Assembly: GCF_963678635.1 (NCBI RefSeq)
Contig: NC_087066.1
Span: 17,419,275 to 17,483,274 of the forward strand
DNA from: Symsagittifera roscoffensis
Lineage: Eukaryota > Xenacoelomorpha > Acoela > Convolutidae
DNA: 64,000 bases
Direction of reading: 5' to 3'
In this document: one piece after another, positions 47,069-58,600 of the stretch
How the letters are laid out: each line of letters begins with the position of its first letter
Position numbering within the stretch: position 1 is the stretch's first letter
Notes under the pieces: model-generated
Database searches by the model: none
What the model saw: only the letters and a program-made list of their open reading frames with translations
What the model was told of the DNA's origin: nothing
Made by a program: the position numbers and the translations under genes

Positions 47069-48490
47069 TTGGAGAAAACAATCAGAAAACGCTTTAGCAA
47101 AAATGGGTTAGAAAAAACTTCTGTTCTCTTGTTAAGGGGAAGAAACAGTCAATATAGCAATTTTCAACACGTAACAAATTTGATTGGAACGAATAAAAAC
47201 ATATCAAACGAGTTCAAAGAAGAAAAATCTGTAAGTAATCTAGAGAACTTAATTTGTTATCAAATAACAAACTCACCGTCCGAGCATTTCCATTCTGTAG
47301 AGTAACTCCTTTTAGGGTCTGATGCACTACAATTCAACAAGACATTTTTAAACTTTGTTAAAATTAGAAAGATTTGATTCGGACGATGTAAAGTTAGATA
47401 TTTTAGACTTAACAAGGCATTTCATCACAATGATGAAATTTAGTTTGGATGGGTTTCGTCCTTTTGATGCGTGTAGTGGATTTTCTGCACTTTTCACTGA
47501 TTTTAACATAAATTCTTCAACAAAACCAATTTCGTGTGACAAAAAAAAACACTTAACTTAGAATTAACCAAACCAAACAACTATCCAATTTAGATCCAAA
47601 AACCGCATGTTTGCTTAAAATATTCCAAAACAGTGCAAGTTTGTTTTTGATTAAAAATTTTTTTGGTTGTTTTATTTCGCGACGATTTTAACCTCAATAG
47701 CTCAAATAAAAAAAAGTGGATTAAACTGAAAATTTTTTGAGATGATTAAGCTTCTAAAAAAACTATTGTAAAACTGAAAAGTGATGGTAAAAGATCAAAC
47801 CAACTGACTATTTTGTTCTTATTTTTTTCGTTACTCGCACAAAATGGGCAAGTTGAAACCACTCCAGTCCCAATTGAAACAAAAGAAGTGTCTAGAATTT
47901 TTGCTCCGAGAATACAAAAAAAACTCTGAAATTTGTGAATTGAACTTTCCAAATTTTATTCCAAAAGTATGCTGATAAAACAATTGGTCGAAAAGATCTT
48001 TGGAAACTTGGCTGAAAAGGGGGTGATTTGAAATTGTGGGTTTAAAAAACTAAAAATATATGTGATGTTTAGATTTGATAGACAGCCCTCAAAAAACAGG
48101 AAGATGAGGTTGTTTTAGTGTTTGTACCAACGGAGATGGCTTTGGAAGTCAGAGAAAACCTAGTTTGTTTGACAAAGGAAAAATTAAGTCAACATGGTTT
48201 GTATGCAAATCAAGCTTGAAAGTTCCTTTCTGATGAAAAAATGGTTATTAATTTTTTTTGATTTTTTTTGACACAATTAATACTCAAAACTGGCAACGCA
48301 TTTTTTGTTTCTAACCAAAAAACACACACGGGTGATTATATTACAAATTATCAGATCGAATCAGAAAAATCCCGTTAAAACCTCTTGTGGATTATAAATT
48401 TATTTCCTAAAGATGAGATGCGAGTCAATGTTTTGACAAAAACTCATTTAGATTACTTCATTGATGAACATGAGTTGAATGAAATGAAAT
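47069..48490 (+). pseudogene. Series of decayed protein-like ORFs, unrecognised
   Basis: Four plus-strand segments look coding. 47069-47305 contains RGRNSQYSNFQHVTNLIGTN. 47355-47561 contains FDSDDVKLDILDLTRHFITM and FRPFDACSGFSALFTDFNIN. About 48082-48222 contains QEDEVVLVFVPTEMALEVRE. About 48275-48490 contains LILKTGNAFFVSNQKTHTGD and, after a frame problem, KDEMRVNVLTKTHLDYFIDE, ending in TAA. They share strand and style and are separated by stops and AT-rich sequence. This suits one large decayed mobile-element ORF, or exons of one gene. No known motif is seen. Confidence 0.35.
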
Positions 48491-49305
48491 AAATTCGATA
48501 AACATTTTAAAACTCACCATTTTCTTTCTTTTGTTCCGGTCAAATTTGAAATTGGAAAGAACTTTTCAAATTTATTTTATCCTCCAAAAAAGACAATAAA
48601 CTTAAATCGGAGTTTTGTCAAAATTTTTTTTTCCGGGGTTTCAAGTACACCAAGGCGCAGACGCACAAAAAATGTTGTTTGTTCATAATTTGACTTTCGA
48701 ATTCTCTCCACCACATGCCTTTTTTTTAAATGGTAAAACTAAAAATGTGCGGAAACCGGAACGATTTGTTTCAGGTTGCAACAAAAATAAAAATGTAAAC
48801 AAACAAATGTTTTAGCTTATAGGCAGCAAAATATCAAAAATAACTGTCAAAATTATCGTCTTCGGTGTAAAAAATTTCCTAGTTTAGTTAAAAATGAACA
48901 AAAAAATTTCACACTCTCCCGAACACAATTCATCAAAAATATAATTTCATCAACCAATTTTTGAACATCAAACTCCAGCTAAATCTGAATTTCCAGCATT
49001 TAAATTTCAGCATATACAAGTGAAGCAAATTTATGATATATTTTATCAATTGAAAATCAGGAAATCGCTGGGGTTTTCTACCGTACCTATTTGGGCAATA
49101 AACAAGGCAATTTACTAATTGTATCAAGTCTTATTTTTGTTAATAATGACGGTATAGTTCAGAATGTTTTCTACACTGAACTGAAAAAAAAAATACATCC
49201 TGATAAACATTGATGACCCGATGGATCCAGGGGATCTATTTCATTAACAAGTGCGTCTTCCGAAATCTTTGAAAATTCTTTTCATATCCAAACAACAGAA
49301 CATTC

Positions 49306-49836
49306 GAACAAACATCAATTTATCCAGGCAATTCACTTTGTATTTGACAGAAAGCAGTCAAATCATGGTTAGTTCATCTATGTTACAGATAGTATCCGAA
49401 AAGAAATAGATTTTGAAAAAAATTTTCATGAAGGTTTGTCAGATCATTCAAAGGCTAATGACTCCCTTTCACTTAAGAACTTATTTGAAAAAAACTGAAA
49501 GGGTTTTTCCGTTAAAGCAAATCAAATAACAAAACTTTTTCCTAATGAAAGCCTTCAAAGAATAAACATCAACATGAACAAACATCAATTTATCAATCCA
49601 ATTCAGTTTGTATTGAACAAAAAAAAACTCAAATCAAAAATAGTTGATCTACGTTACAGAAAGTATCCAAAAAAATTTAGATTTTGAAAAAATTGTTCAT
49701 GAATGTTTGTCAGATCATTGAAAGGCTTTTGACTCCTTTTCACATAAAAATATAATTGAAATTTACACTGAACGTGTTTTTCATTTAAAGCAATTCAAAC
49801 ATTTTTCTTAATGAAAGCCTTCAGAGAAGAAAAATG
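49306..49836. repeat. Two-copy direct repeat of about 265 bp
   Basis: 49306-49565 and 49568-49836 share GAACAAACATCAATTTATC, GTTTGTCAGATCATT-AAAGGC, TTTTTC-TTAAAGCAA-TCAAA and CTTAATGAAAGCCTTCA. The copies have diverged and hold no intact frame. Confidence 0.75.
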
Positions 49837-49854
49837 AAGAGAACTTTTCTCTGA

Positions 49855-50560
49855 GAGGAAAAAAGGTAAAACAGGTGAGCCACAAAGCAGGGTACTAAGT
49901 CCGTTGTTGTTCAGTTTATGCGTCAGTGCTGTAAAAATATCGAGTACCTCTTGAATTTACTTTGGTGCAATAAGCAGACGATTGTCCTAAAAATGCACTA
50001 TCCCTATCTTACAAGGACGTTTTGAATCAGTTACAAAATTCAATATGTAACGTACTATTTTTTGCCAAAAATAGTTGAATTTGTATGCATTTATACCTAA
50101 GTTTGTGCTTTTTGTCAAAAAAAGCTAAACAGATTTCCAAAACTGACCGAATTTTTATAGATTTTTAATAGATAGCGAGGAAAATGGAGCGCAGAATTAA
50201 GGTGTTATAATTGATTTTGATCTGTCTTCTCAAAGTCAAACTGAAAAAATTTCCAAAAATTGGCCTAAGAAAACTAAAAGATGAAAACTATTGTACAAGG
50301 ACTTCAAGCAACGTCTTAGTTTGCTTTGCTCCATTTTTGAGTGTCAATTAGGTTAAGCAGAAACAATGACAGCAAATTGAGGACATTGCAATTCTGGCTT
50401 AGAGACGCAATTGAACTGGGCTTTGAATTATACTTTTTCAGATCAAAAAACTATTCTGCAGTCGAAAAAGGAAATCATTCATCGAAACTGAGAAAAGAGT
50501 TGAGACCAAATGTGTTACATATCTATATAATTGTCTATCTTACAAAATGAAAGCAATCAA
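49855..50560 (+). mobile_element. LINE reverse-transcriptase remnant
   Basis: The plus strand reads GEPQSRVLSPLLFSLCVSAV (about 49877-49935), the 'GVPQGSVLSPLLFSLYIN' RT motif. About 40 bp on, in a different frame, comes ADDCPKNALSLSYKDVLNQL and NSICNVLFFAKNS (about 49974-50075). This is the (Y/F)ADD active-site block, in which the codon before ADD is now TAA. A further open frame at 50341-50550 may be the downstream part. The RT is frameshifted and dead. Confidence 0.7.
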
Positions 50561-51015
50561 TTTCAATCTTACGCCCAGAATTTAGATTTGCTTGTCCGTT
50601 AAATTGTAAAAATTGACATCAACACATCAACGTTCAGAAAAAATTAAAACGGTTGTTCTAAACTATTGAATTGCAATCTATTCCTATATGAAGGCATAAG
50701 AAACATGGCTCGATTTCCTTTTTTATTAGTTGTTGTTGAGGTTGGTGTAATTTTTCAGGATTTCTCTTGATGGGATTTTGCTGCCAGTTTTCTTTAACAC
50801 CTCTCCAAGTGCTTCTCATTTTTGACAGTAGTTCGGCAGTTAGTGTGATTCGAACTATATATTCCATTTTAAGATGTTTTCAGGATTTTTCTTGCTACAA
50901 ATTTTAGGTAATAGAAGTTAATGGTTTCAAATTTCAATTTTGTTCTTGATTTGATGATTTTACAACTAATACTACTACTAATGCGTTTATTGTCCGTTCT
51001 CACATTGTGTGGTGT
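50560..51015. other. Flank between two LINE remnants of opposite orientation
   Basis: No supported gene. The minus-strand frame at 50658-50867 follows the end of the 51-53 kb LINE but has no recognised motif. Confidence 0.3.
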
Positions 51016-51019
51016 TGAA

Positions 51020-52960
51020 CATCCGGAAAGCGCGAAAGCAATGGTTCAAATCAAGGCATTCTGAAAAGCATCCAAGCTTTTAAACGGAGCATAACACATC
51101 CTTCCATGACTTTCGATCAAGGCAGTCTGTGAATTCAAATCTGCTTTAACATCATCAATCCAGCGTTTATAGACCTACCGGCTAGCCTTTTCCCTGTATT
51201 TTAAACGTGGTCTGTTGATCATTATCTCATGGTCATTTTCTTCCGGCGAACATGGCCATATTATCGTAAGCACAATCTCACATGTAGCTTGTCCAGATCA
51301 ACAGGTCTTATCATTTTAATTACTGCTTCGTTGGTATTTCTGTCTTTCTAAGTGACTCCGGTAATCCTACGCAGAGCTTGCATATCGGCAGTTTTTAGAG
51401 AACTGAATACTGCCATGATCCGCGCCAAGTTTTCAGCGCAAAACATCCGATTTGGCTGGAGTCAAGTTTCGTAGATATGACACCTTGTACATAAGTCAAA
51501 GTATTTATTGACCAGCAACGGCGCAATTTGCCGCCAATGCGTTTAGAAAGCTGCTATTCTGACCAATGATGTAGCTACTAAGTCACTCTCAACGGAACTC
51601 ATATAACCCAGAGAGCAGACCTCTTTGAAAGTACTCAGGGTTGCAAGTTGATGAATGAGTACAGTATCATTTTGATATGGGTGATAATTGGAAGGCATAT
51701 TGCATCTTGGACACACATAATTAGTATTATGCGTAGATATTTTCCTCAGGCTACTGCTTTTTATGCACCACTTGTTTACAAAAAAATATGGTTTGAATTG
51801 GCAGCGATTCAATTAAAACAACAAGCGCATGCTTCTTTTCCGGTTTTCTGTAAAATAGACAATTGGCCTGAAATCAATTGCTTTGTTTTATCTACGTTGA
51901 TTTTTCACCGCGTTTTTGCAAAATTTGCTTCGAAATATTAAATTTTTCATTAGACTAGGAATCAGATTCTGTCAAAATCTTAAGGTTGTCTGCATATAGC
52001 ATATCCCATTCAACCATGAAACGACAATTTCTAGTAGTCTCTTCTGTTGTTTTTATAAATAACAATGTGCTTTTCCGATTCTACTTTATTGATGCTACTT
52101 TAAATTCGCACTCTGTTTTTCGACTCGAACAGGCATTTTTTGAGTCGTACCGAACTTTTGGGAACTCTCTGTGGCATCAGAGCCCATGGGATCAAGTTCC
52201 TTTGGAGCACGGTCGAAAATTTTTTTGAGATGAAAAAATGTCTAATGCTGTTTTTTGCTTTTACGCAAAGAGTTACTTCAATTCAATAGTAAGGCAAAAT
52301 CCACCGTTAGTTGATCTACCACCAGTAAAGCCGAGTTGCATGTCATCAATTGACCCAGGAGATTTTTAGTATTTTTTCGAATTGTTTTGAATGAACGTTC
52401 CACTAATCTGATTCCTCTGCAGAATCCAAATTCTAATGAATCGCTTTTTTTGTAAAAAGTACCAGATTCACTTTCGCTCCAATTGGAGTGGAAAGATTCA
52501 GAGTCTTAGACTTTCTTAAGGACTTCAAAAATTCTAGCAAGTCCCCAATCCCGGCAAATTTTATCATGTCCGAAGTTAGCCCTGTTGGTCCTGGGCTTTA
52601 TTTTTTTTTCGTCTCTCTCAGTGCAGGGTTAATTCCTGGATAGTCAATTCTTGGAAAGTATCAGGCATTGGGTGACATCCTCCGTTTCAAATAGATTTGT
52701 TTCTTTTAAGAGTATTGAAAAGAAGCTTCCCACTGCGATAGAACCTGTTGGTTACAATTAAAGAGTTATACATAACATTTAATGATTTTTGCTGCACCCA
52801 GTTCCTTATGATCCTTTTTGCTGTGCTTGGCAAGGCGGAACATTTCATGCTGTGTCTGCTTTTTCGAGAGGTTTTGACACTGTTTTTGGATGGTTTCTAA
52901 TTCAGTTTCTTGCTGCCTCTTTGTACTTCCTTTAGTTTTCTATTTCGTTTAATTTCCACG
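51020..52960 (-). mobile_element. LINE (endonuclease-RT type) pol, decayed but in order
   Basis: Read right to left, the successive motifs of a non-LTR pol are recognisable. They are EMFRLAKHSKKDHKELGAAK (about 52820), GPTGLTSDMIKF (about 52565-52600; 'APGPDGVTSDMLK'), SLEFGFCRGIRLVERSFKTI (about 52390-52450; 'CGSYRGIKLLEHAMKVLE'), LLFIK followed by VEWDMLYADNLKILTES (about 51970-52020; LYADD active site with D to N), VCPRCN in a zinc-ribbon-like stretch (about 51705-51722), FKEVCSLGYMSSVESD (about 51590-51640; 'VCYLGDMLS-GGG'), ADMQALRRITGVT (about 51355-51395) and YKRWIDDVKADL (about 51130-51180). Stops and frameshifts occur throughout. The YADD change and stops make it inactive. Confidence 0.82.
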
Positions 52961-52979
52961 ATTTTATTATTTTAACTGG

Positions 52980-54700
52980 TTTTGATTTATGGCGGTAAGT
53001 GGGAGCTTAAGAATAGAAAACACACTCAAGTTTCCAATTTTTTTATTCAGCTTCTCTGCGACGATCGTGTTCGAATGAAATCAAACTGGGTGAGGTTTTC
53101 TCTACTGATACGTACAGTAATCATCTTCGCAACGTTTTTTAAGACGGCTAGATTTTGTGACTGCCATTAATTAAGATGTGTCTGAGCTTTTAAATTTTGA
53201 GTACCACAGCAAGTGAATCTTATTTTCAAGCAAATATATAGGAGTTGTAAGATTCGCCCAAAGCTTACGCAGTGACGGAAGGCAAAAAAGTACCTATTGA
53301 CGACTGGCTGAAGTCAGTTACTTTAATTCTACTCGTTTGTAACCGTTTTGACCTAGGCTGTTATTTTTCTGGTCTGTTAAGGGCTAAGAAATAAGTTACC
53401 AATTTTAGGCCATCAGCCGGACAGTTTTTGATCAGATTTCGTTTACATGCAAAAATACCCACACATCTGGGTCTCGGATCACCAGACAACGTGATTACTA
53501 ATAAAAACACGGCTAGAAAATCTTAATTAAATCTGTTTTCAGTGACAGCTTTATACTAAATCCAGTAGAGTCGGATTGGCTCTCTCCTCGACTCTAACTA
53601 CTCATGCTCTGAAATACTAAACAATGTTGGAGTAAACAAAACCCTTTCAGGGCAATACCACAGTTACATTATACCGTTTATGTCTCTAACAGTCTCTGGG
53701 CGCCAGGCCTCCAATTCCGTACTCTCACGAGAATAACGTCGTTATTTCTCTGGTTTCGTGGCACTGGAGGGTTCGGATCCGTACCGAATGTCCCACTGGA
53801 CCTTCCGTTCACACGATCTTCTTTCAATGAGCACATTATCGTGCATCGATGTCACGATAAGAAGCTTCCTTTCCCTTCCATTTTTTTGACTAGTTTTTGC
53901 CTTGTAATCTGGTTGTTGTTTTCTCTGAAATGTTCTTGTTCAAATCGAAGTTTTGAAAACCTAAAATTCTAGAACTTTCTGAGCCTCCTTGTCATCAGAA
54001 TTTCGGTATTAACGCCTTTAACATGCTTTTTGACGTGCTACGGCAGGTTTCACTGCGCCAATCCGGGGGAATGGCACATACTCCCTGACAGTCCCCTCAA
54101 TTTCCCATTGAACGCATAACTCCGGGTTATCTTCAAGTGATGATCCAGTGTTCTTTGATCAACTTAGAAGTAGCATCAGAAATTGAAACCTATCCACATC
54201 ACCTCAACTCACCGCGTGTGATAAATGGCATCGTACTACATCTCACTGCTTTCTAATACTTTCACGAAATGAGGACTGTCCAAAATGAAATCTCTTTTTT
54301 GACTGCTTACGTCATTTCATCATGAATTTTTTTTTCGCTCTTGTTGGTTTAAAAAAGTTTGGGGTACCTGGCACGGCCAAGCACCCGTTAAAACTAAGTT
54401 AAAAATACTCACAAAGTATAATAGTTTGCTCATGCTGTTGCACAAGATATTAAAACTAACAAACTCTGTGGCTAGCTTAGATAATGAGGTACCCACCATC
54501 CTCGAGCGAGCGTACCCAAACTCTACCAGATCGCCACAAGGTGAAGTAAGTAAAAAAACTGAAATTTTGTATAACAATTTAACAATCTCAGATAACTGTT
54601 CACAACAAATTCAATATCTGGTCTGATCAGACTCAAACAAAACAAAAAGTTCAAAGGTTTAAATAATCAATCTTCGTTGACTTAGTCAATTTTTCCTTCA
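52980..54700. other. Possible 3' flank of the gypsy-type element, no supported gene
   Basis: A purine tract on the minus strand (GGAAGGGAAAGGAAGC, about 53868-53883) could be a polypurine tract, which would put a 3' LTR to its left. A perfect hairpin (TTCGG-ATCCGTA-CCGAA, 53772-53788) lies within that stretch. I could not match any of this to the right end of the window, so an LTR is not demonstrated. Short frames here carry no known motif. Confidence 0.3.
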
Positions 54701-54775
54701 TTATGACAATTGAGTTTTTCATTCCTCTCCACTTCTGTTTCGTCTCGCTGTCAATTCCTATTCCATGGCTTCTCG

Positions 54776-55153
54776 TTATGGTTCACCCATCTCAATATCT
54801 TCCAGCACATTTCGTAGCATATCAACAGATTTGCGGGCCGTGCCCCAACTTTCTTCTTCCGGCAGTCTCTGATTGCAGCAGGGAAGGAAATCAACGTTCA
54901 TTTTTTGCTCCCGGTTCCGGCAGAATCTGTTGTGCAAGCACAGGCTTATGTTCCGCTCCAGGTCAGCTCTTAGAACCTCCTTCTTCTTGTTTCCAGTCGT
55001 GCAAGGCTTTCCAGCTACCTGTTTCACAGCTGTTGAGACGGTCAGGAAATCTCTCTTATAGGCACCTGGTCCTATATTCAGCTGGAAGGATTGATAGGCC
55101 TCCATGATCCTGGACAGATGACGCTTCGCGCGTTCATATATCCACGACGTCAT
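54776..55153 (-). pseudogene. 125-residue ORF, unrecognised, part of the GC-richer block
   Basis: A real ATG (55153) opens 125 codons to a stop at 54776. The product is basic and soluble, with a helical start (SWIYERAKRHLSRIMEAYQS), a central NIGPGAYKRDFLTVSTAVKQ and a Cys-containing C-terminal half (SLCLHNRFCRNREQKMNVDF). No domain is recognised and no transmembrane segment is seen. It lies on the same strand as the retroelement to its right and has the same base composition, so it is treated as part of the same inserted block. It could be the C-terminal section of the larger unknown polypeptide. Confidence 0.4.
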
Positions 55154-55199
55154 AACGGCACGGAACCAAGGTGTTAACCTCTGCCTCGCTCATATTCTT

Positions 55200-57782
55200 T
55201 CGATGGCTTTGGGTATCCTCAAGGCTTTGATGGCCCAAATTGGTGTTGAACTTCACGTTGCTTAGCTGTTTGGGTGTAGGTATGGTCATTTAGTTTTCGC
55301 TCTTTTCAGCGTTGGCTTCCAACCACCTAACCGCGATCATGGCACTGACTACTAAGGCTGGGCTTAACCGGGCAGTAGAACTTTCACTACACATCCCACA
55401 CTAATATCAAGTTCCCTCGTTTGGGGTACCGTAACATCTGCGCCAGGCATTAGAATGTTTTTCCAGGTCCGGTATCCTGAAGCTTCTAGCAACTGTCCCA
55501 CCTCTGTCATTATCTAATGCATTCCGTCTTTTTAATCTATTTTGGGGAATTCATTCGGTAATATTCTGGAACTCACTTACATTACTTTCGCTCACCTTGT
55601 TGAAGTTTTCACCCCCTACGTCTTGCAATTTGCCTTCAGATCTTTTTGGGACAGCCCGAATGATCTTTGCTAACAAATCATACGACCTCTCCAACACTGT
55701 GGCCAGTGTCACACCTTTAGGCACTGAGAAGAGTTGATCGATCAACACCCGTTGTGTTCACGCATCTTACACTACCATCTGCGAAGGGTATTTGCTTTTG
55801 CGGTATGGTAGGGAGCTTGATTCAACATGACACTTCGATAAAAAAGATCAATGATGTCTCTCACTATCTTTCAAATTCATCTCGTTTTCCAGAGCTTGCC
55901 GCCAGCCTCCAATTTTCTGTTCCGTCTGTAACGCTCTAGGTAACACTTCAACACTTAAGGACGTAACCACCTCATGAGCATGCTCCAGGCGTTCCAATGA
56001 CTCAATCGAGCTAATCATGCTGTAAAATATCCACGCGGTCATCAGGTTCACTTCCGTTACTCCATGGCAATCCACAATCAGCTCTATCTCGTTTTTTTTC
56101 CGACATAATTAGTCTTCCGTACCATTTGGCTCACTGGCAATCTTGCTCTCTCAGTGTATTCAAGCAGTGGCCAGTTACACACACACGCCCTTCCATTCCA
56201 CAACTGGAAGCCAGCAAGTGCCCTCCTTCATCCAATCACTTAGAGACTTCCCGTGGGCGGCCTGTCATCCTGCTTCATTTTTCTCAGAGCATACAGGTGG
56301 TGTACTACGGCTAAACCATGCAGATTCCTGTCAACATCCAATTCTAGTACGAAGTCTGCAGTCACGTCCCATATCAAACCGGCGTTTGGATGAAGGCACC
56401 ATGAAGACTTCATGAGCTCCCACTTGGTTAATAAGTTGGTTTTCAAGCATGGGTAGGTCAGATACACTGCCTTCGTTGAAGGTACACTCATAGCCTTATC
56501 GAAGTATTTTTGGAGCGCAACTCTCCAGGGAATCTTCAATAAATGCTCTAGTCTCTTTTCATTTGCCTACGGCGACATTATAGTGCAATATTCCGTTCGT
56601 TTCAAACTAGAGCCTTCCATTAACTCCTGCAAATGTTCCTGCATGGCTTTGCCTCTCGCTCCAAGCCATCAATCGCCCTCTCGCTGAGTTCCTCGCCTTG
56701 AGCATCTCGACATAGCCACCAGCGAGATCACCCATATGGACCTAGTCGGGTATCGTAATTCGACTTTACTCGACCACGTCGAGTTTCCCCCCAGTTTCAT
56801 GTTCCATGTTCGTTCGCGAGGGCTTGTAGTCATGCAGCTCTTTAGATCCGCGGGTGTGTGCCAGGGTTCCTTCACTCTTGCTTGACATCGAGGCTGTTGA
56901 GATCAAACCAACCAATAACATAGGAGGCATCAAGTTCTCCTTTTCTCCTCCAATTGGCGCAGCACAATCCTGATGTCCATTTTCATTCGGACGGGACACC
57001 TTCGCTATTGACGTCACTACTGCATTCGTCTTTGACTTAATCACTTTAAAATCCACTGTTTTGCTGCCAACTTTGCTTTTCAGCCTTTTCAGTCCTTTCT
57101 TGGCTCGCTTAACGGGTTGTCTCTTAAAGATCGGGTAATAATCGGCGCTATCTTCCGTTACTGACTCAGTCAGGCCGTCAGACTCATTCGGGCCCATTAA
57201 TTTCTCTAGAGCCTCAAGCATGATGGGTTGATTAAACCCCACCTTCATTACGGACTGCATCCCGCACCTGTGGACCACCTCTCAAGTTCTTTTCATGAAT
57301 GCCACTCGGTTCCATGCCACTCTCGTCTGTCGTTCTAATTCACTTTGGTATTTTCCCATTCCCCCCCCCTGGCAACGTGTCCAGAAAGGATACTCTCATG
57401 GTTTTATCAATTCTCCTCCTTCGAGGGGACTCACCGAGTAGTTTATGCACGTATCTCCTTTGAGAATCCAGTGCCAGGAAGACCGTTGCCGCTGGAGACA
57501 AGCTGGCCGGTGCCTCCTTCGTAGGAGACATAAATTAGGACGGCGTCATCAGCATCAGAGGTCTATCAACATCTCCACTGTGATCATATTCACTAAACTT
57601 ATCAGCAAATCCCTCTCTATTGCTTCTAGATCCACTCCCTTAGTTTTTTCCTCCTTACCAATTATAGGATCGTCATCCTGATCTTCCGCGTCATCATTGT
57701 TGGCATCGTCCAGCTTCGGTCCCGGTCCCGGTCCCGAAGAGCCCTGGCGTATATCCATGCCTGAGTCTGGCCGAGCCGGCAC
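55200..57782 (-). pseudogene. Fragmented unknown polypeptide, same strand as the retroelement
   Basis: Consecutive minus-strand open segments in shifting frames look coding. 57555-57782 is acidic, with GPGPGPKLDDANNDDAEDQD. 57340-57531 contains RRRRIDKTMRVSFLDTLPGG. 56766-57278 (170 codons) contains FKRQPVKRAKKGLKRLKSKV and KVSRPNENGHQDC. 56240-56539 contains LLTKWELMKSSWCLHPNAGL. 55848-56075 contains LMTAWIFYSMISSIESLERL. 55551-55748 contains VPKGVTLATVLERSYDLLAK. About 55390-55510 contains LEASGYRTWKNILMPGADV. All are broken by frameshifts. I see no integrase (no HHCC, no D,D35E), no envelope-like membrane anchor and no known capsid motif. It may be a gag-like or accessory part of the element, a different element, or an integrated viral sequence. 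Confidence 0.45.
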
Positions 57783-57785
57783 AGT

Positions 57786-58600
57786 CTAGTCTTCTGCATG
57801 GTAAAATACTTCGTCATTCACAAGGAAAATCAATGATTCATCACCATGTGGCGCCAGCTCATCGAACGTCATGTAGATGCCTCCTCTGGTCTCTCTCGCC
57901 AATTCCAACATTATTATTTTCTCCTCTGCTGGCCATTTCAGTCTAGACCAATCGTCAGCTGACGAATACACCTTATTCCACACGTTATAAGAAACTCCGA
58001 CTTTTTAGATGGTTGAGTTTTGATCACATTTCGACTCCATGCATCAGGAATACTGAAGTCAAATGTGTGCATTGCTGCAACATTCCAGCTAATGAAGCGT
58101 GACTCCATCCCTTCACTCCACTTCCGCATTCTTTCTTCAACATCGCGAGCTCCTCCGATGCGAGGGGCAATACCAGGAGACGTAACTCCTAGCAAAATAC
58201 TCCTTATCGGCGGGTATCGAAGGAATTGTTCTGGTAATGGTCTGGATCCTTCAAGCCACGCCTGCTGGTTTTCCCTCGCGTGTGCAATTTCTTCTGGCCA
58301 GGCCGGAACTCGGATCGCCTCTCCTGAATATTTCACTATTGGTGGCAGATTCCACAGCTTGGGGTTCAACTGAACATGGGAAAACACTTCACCGCCCATC
58401 GACATTTGAAGCTGTTGTTGAAGTCCATCAGCATCCAGCCAGGATATAATCACTGGCCAGACTTCTTAGCTCATGTTGCTCTGAACACATCACTACTGAG
58501 ACCAGGTTGACATAAGCACCCAGTTCCTATATGCGTTTACTTGAGCACCAGGGAACACATGCGACATCACTGGTCCATACACTGCCCTGACAAATTCTCG
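57786..58600 (-). pseudogene. Unknown coding region fused to the truncated RNase H
   Basis: At about 58590 the RNase H reading ends. A frame continues on the same strand as AVYGPVMSHVFPGAQVNAYR, then two adjacent stops, then (58453 to 57938) SWLDADGLQQQLQMSMGGEV, LNPKLWNLPPIVKYSGEAIR, RVPAWPEEIAHARENQQAWL, SILLGVTSPGIAPRIGGARD and SEGMESRFISWNVAAMH. It continues in another frame (57983-57786) with SSADDWSRLKWPAEEKIIML. The composition is strongly coding (few stops over 170 codons, mixed hydrophobicity). I do not recognise the fold or family. It is not an integrase. Its position directly after a broken RNase H suggests recombination or replacement rather than a normal gypsy layout. Confidence 0.5.

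Noticed and set aside
53760-53800. GGTTCGGATCC as a possible tRNA B box
   Set aside because: It is part of a simple TTCGG/CCGAA hairpin, without D or anticodon arms.
53500-54240. 3' LTR of the gypsy-type element
   Set aside because: A purine tract is present but no matching 5' LTR lies in the window, and TG...CA ends could not be fixed, so it is only mentioned as a possibility.
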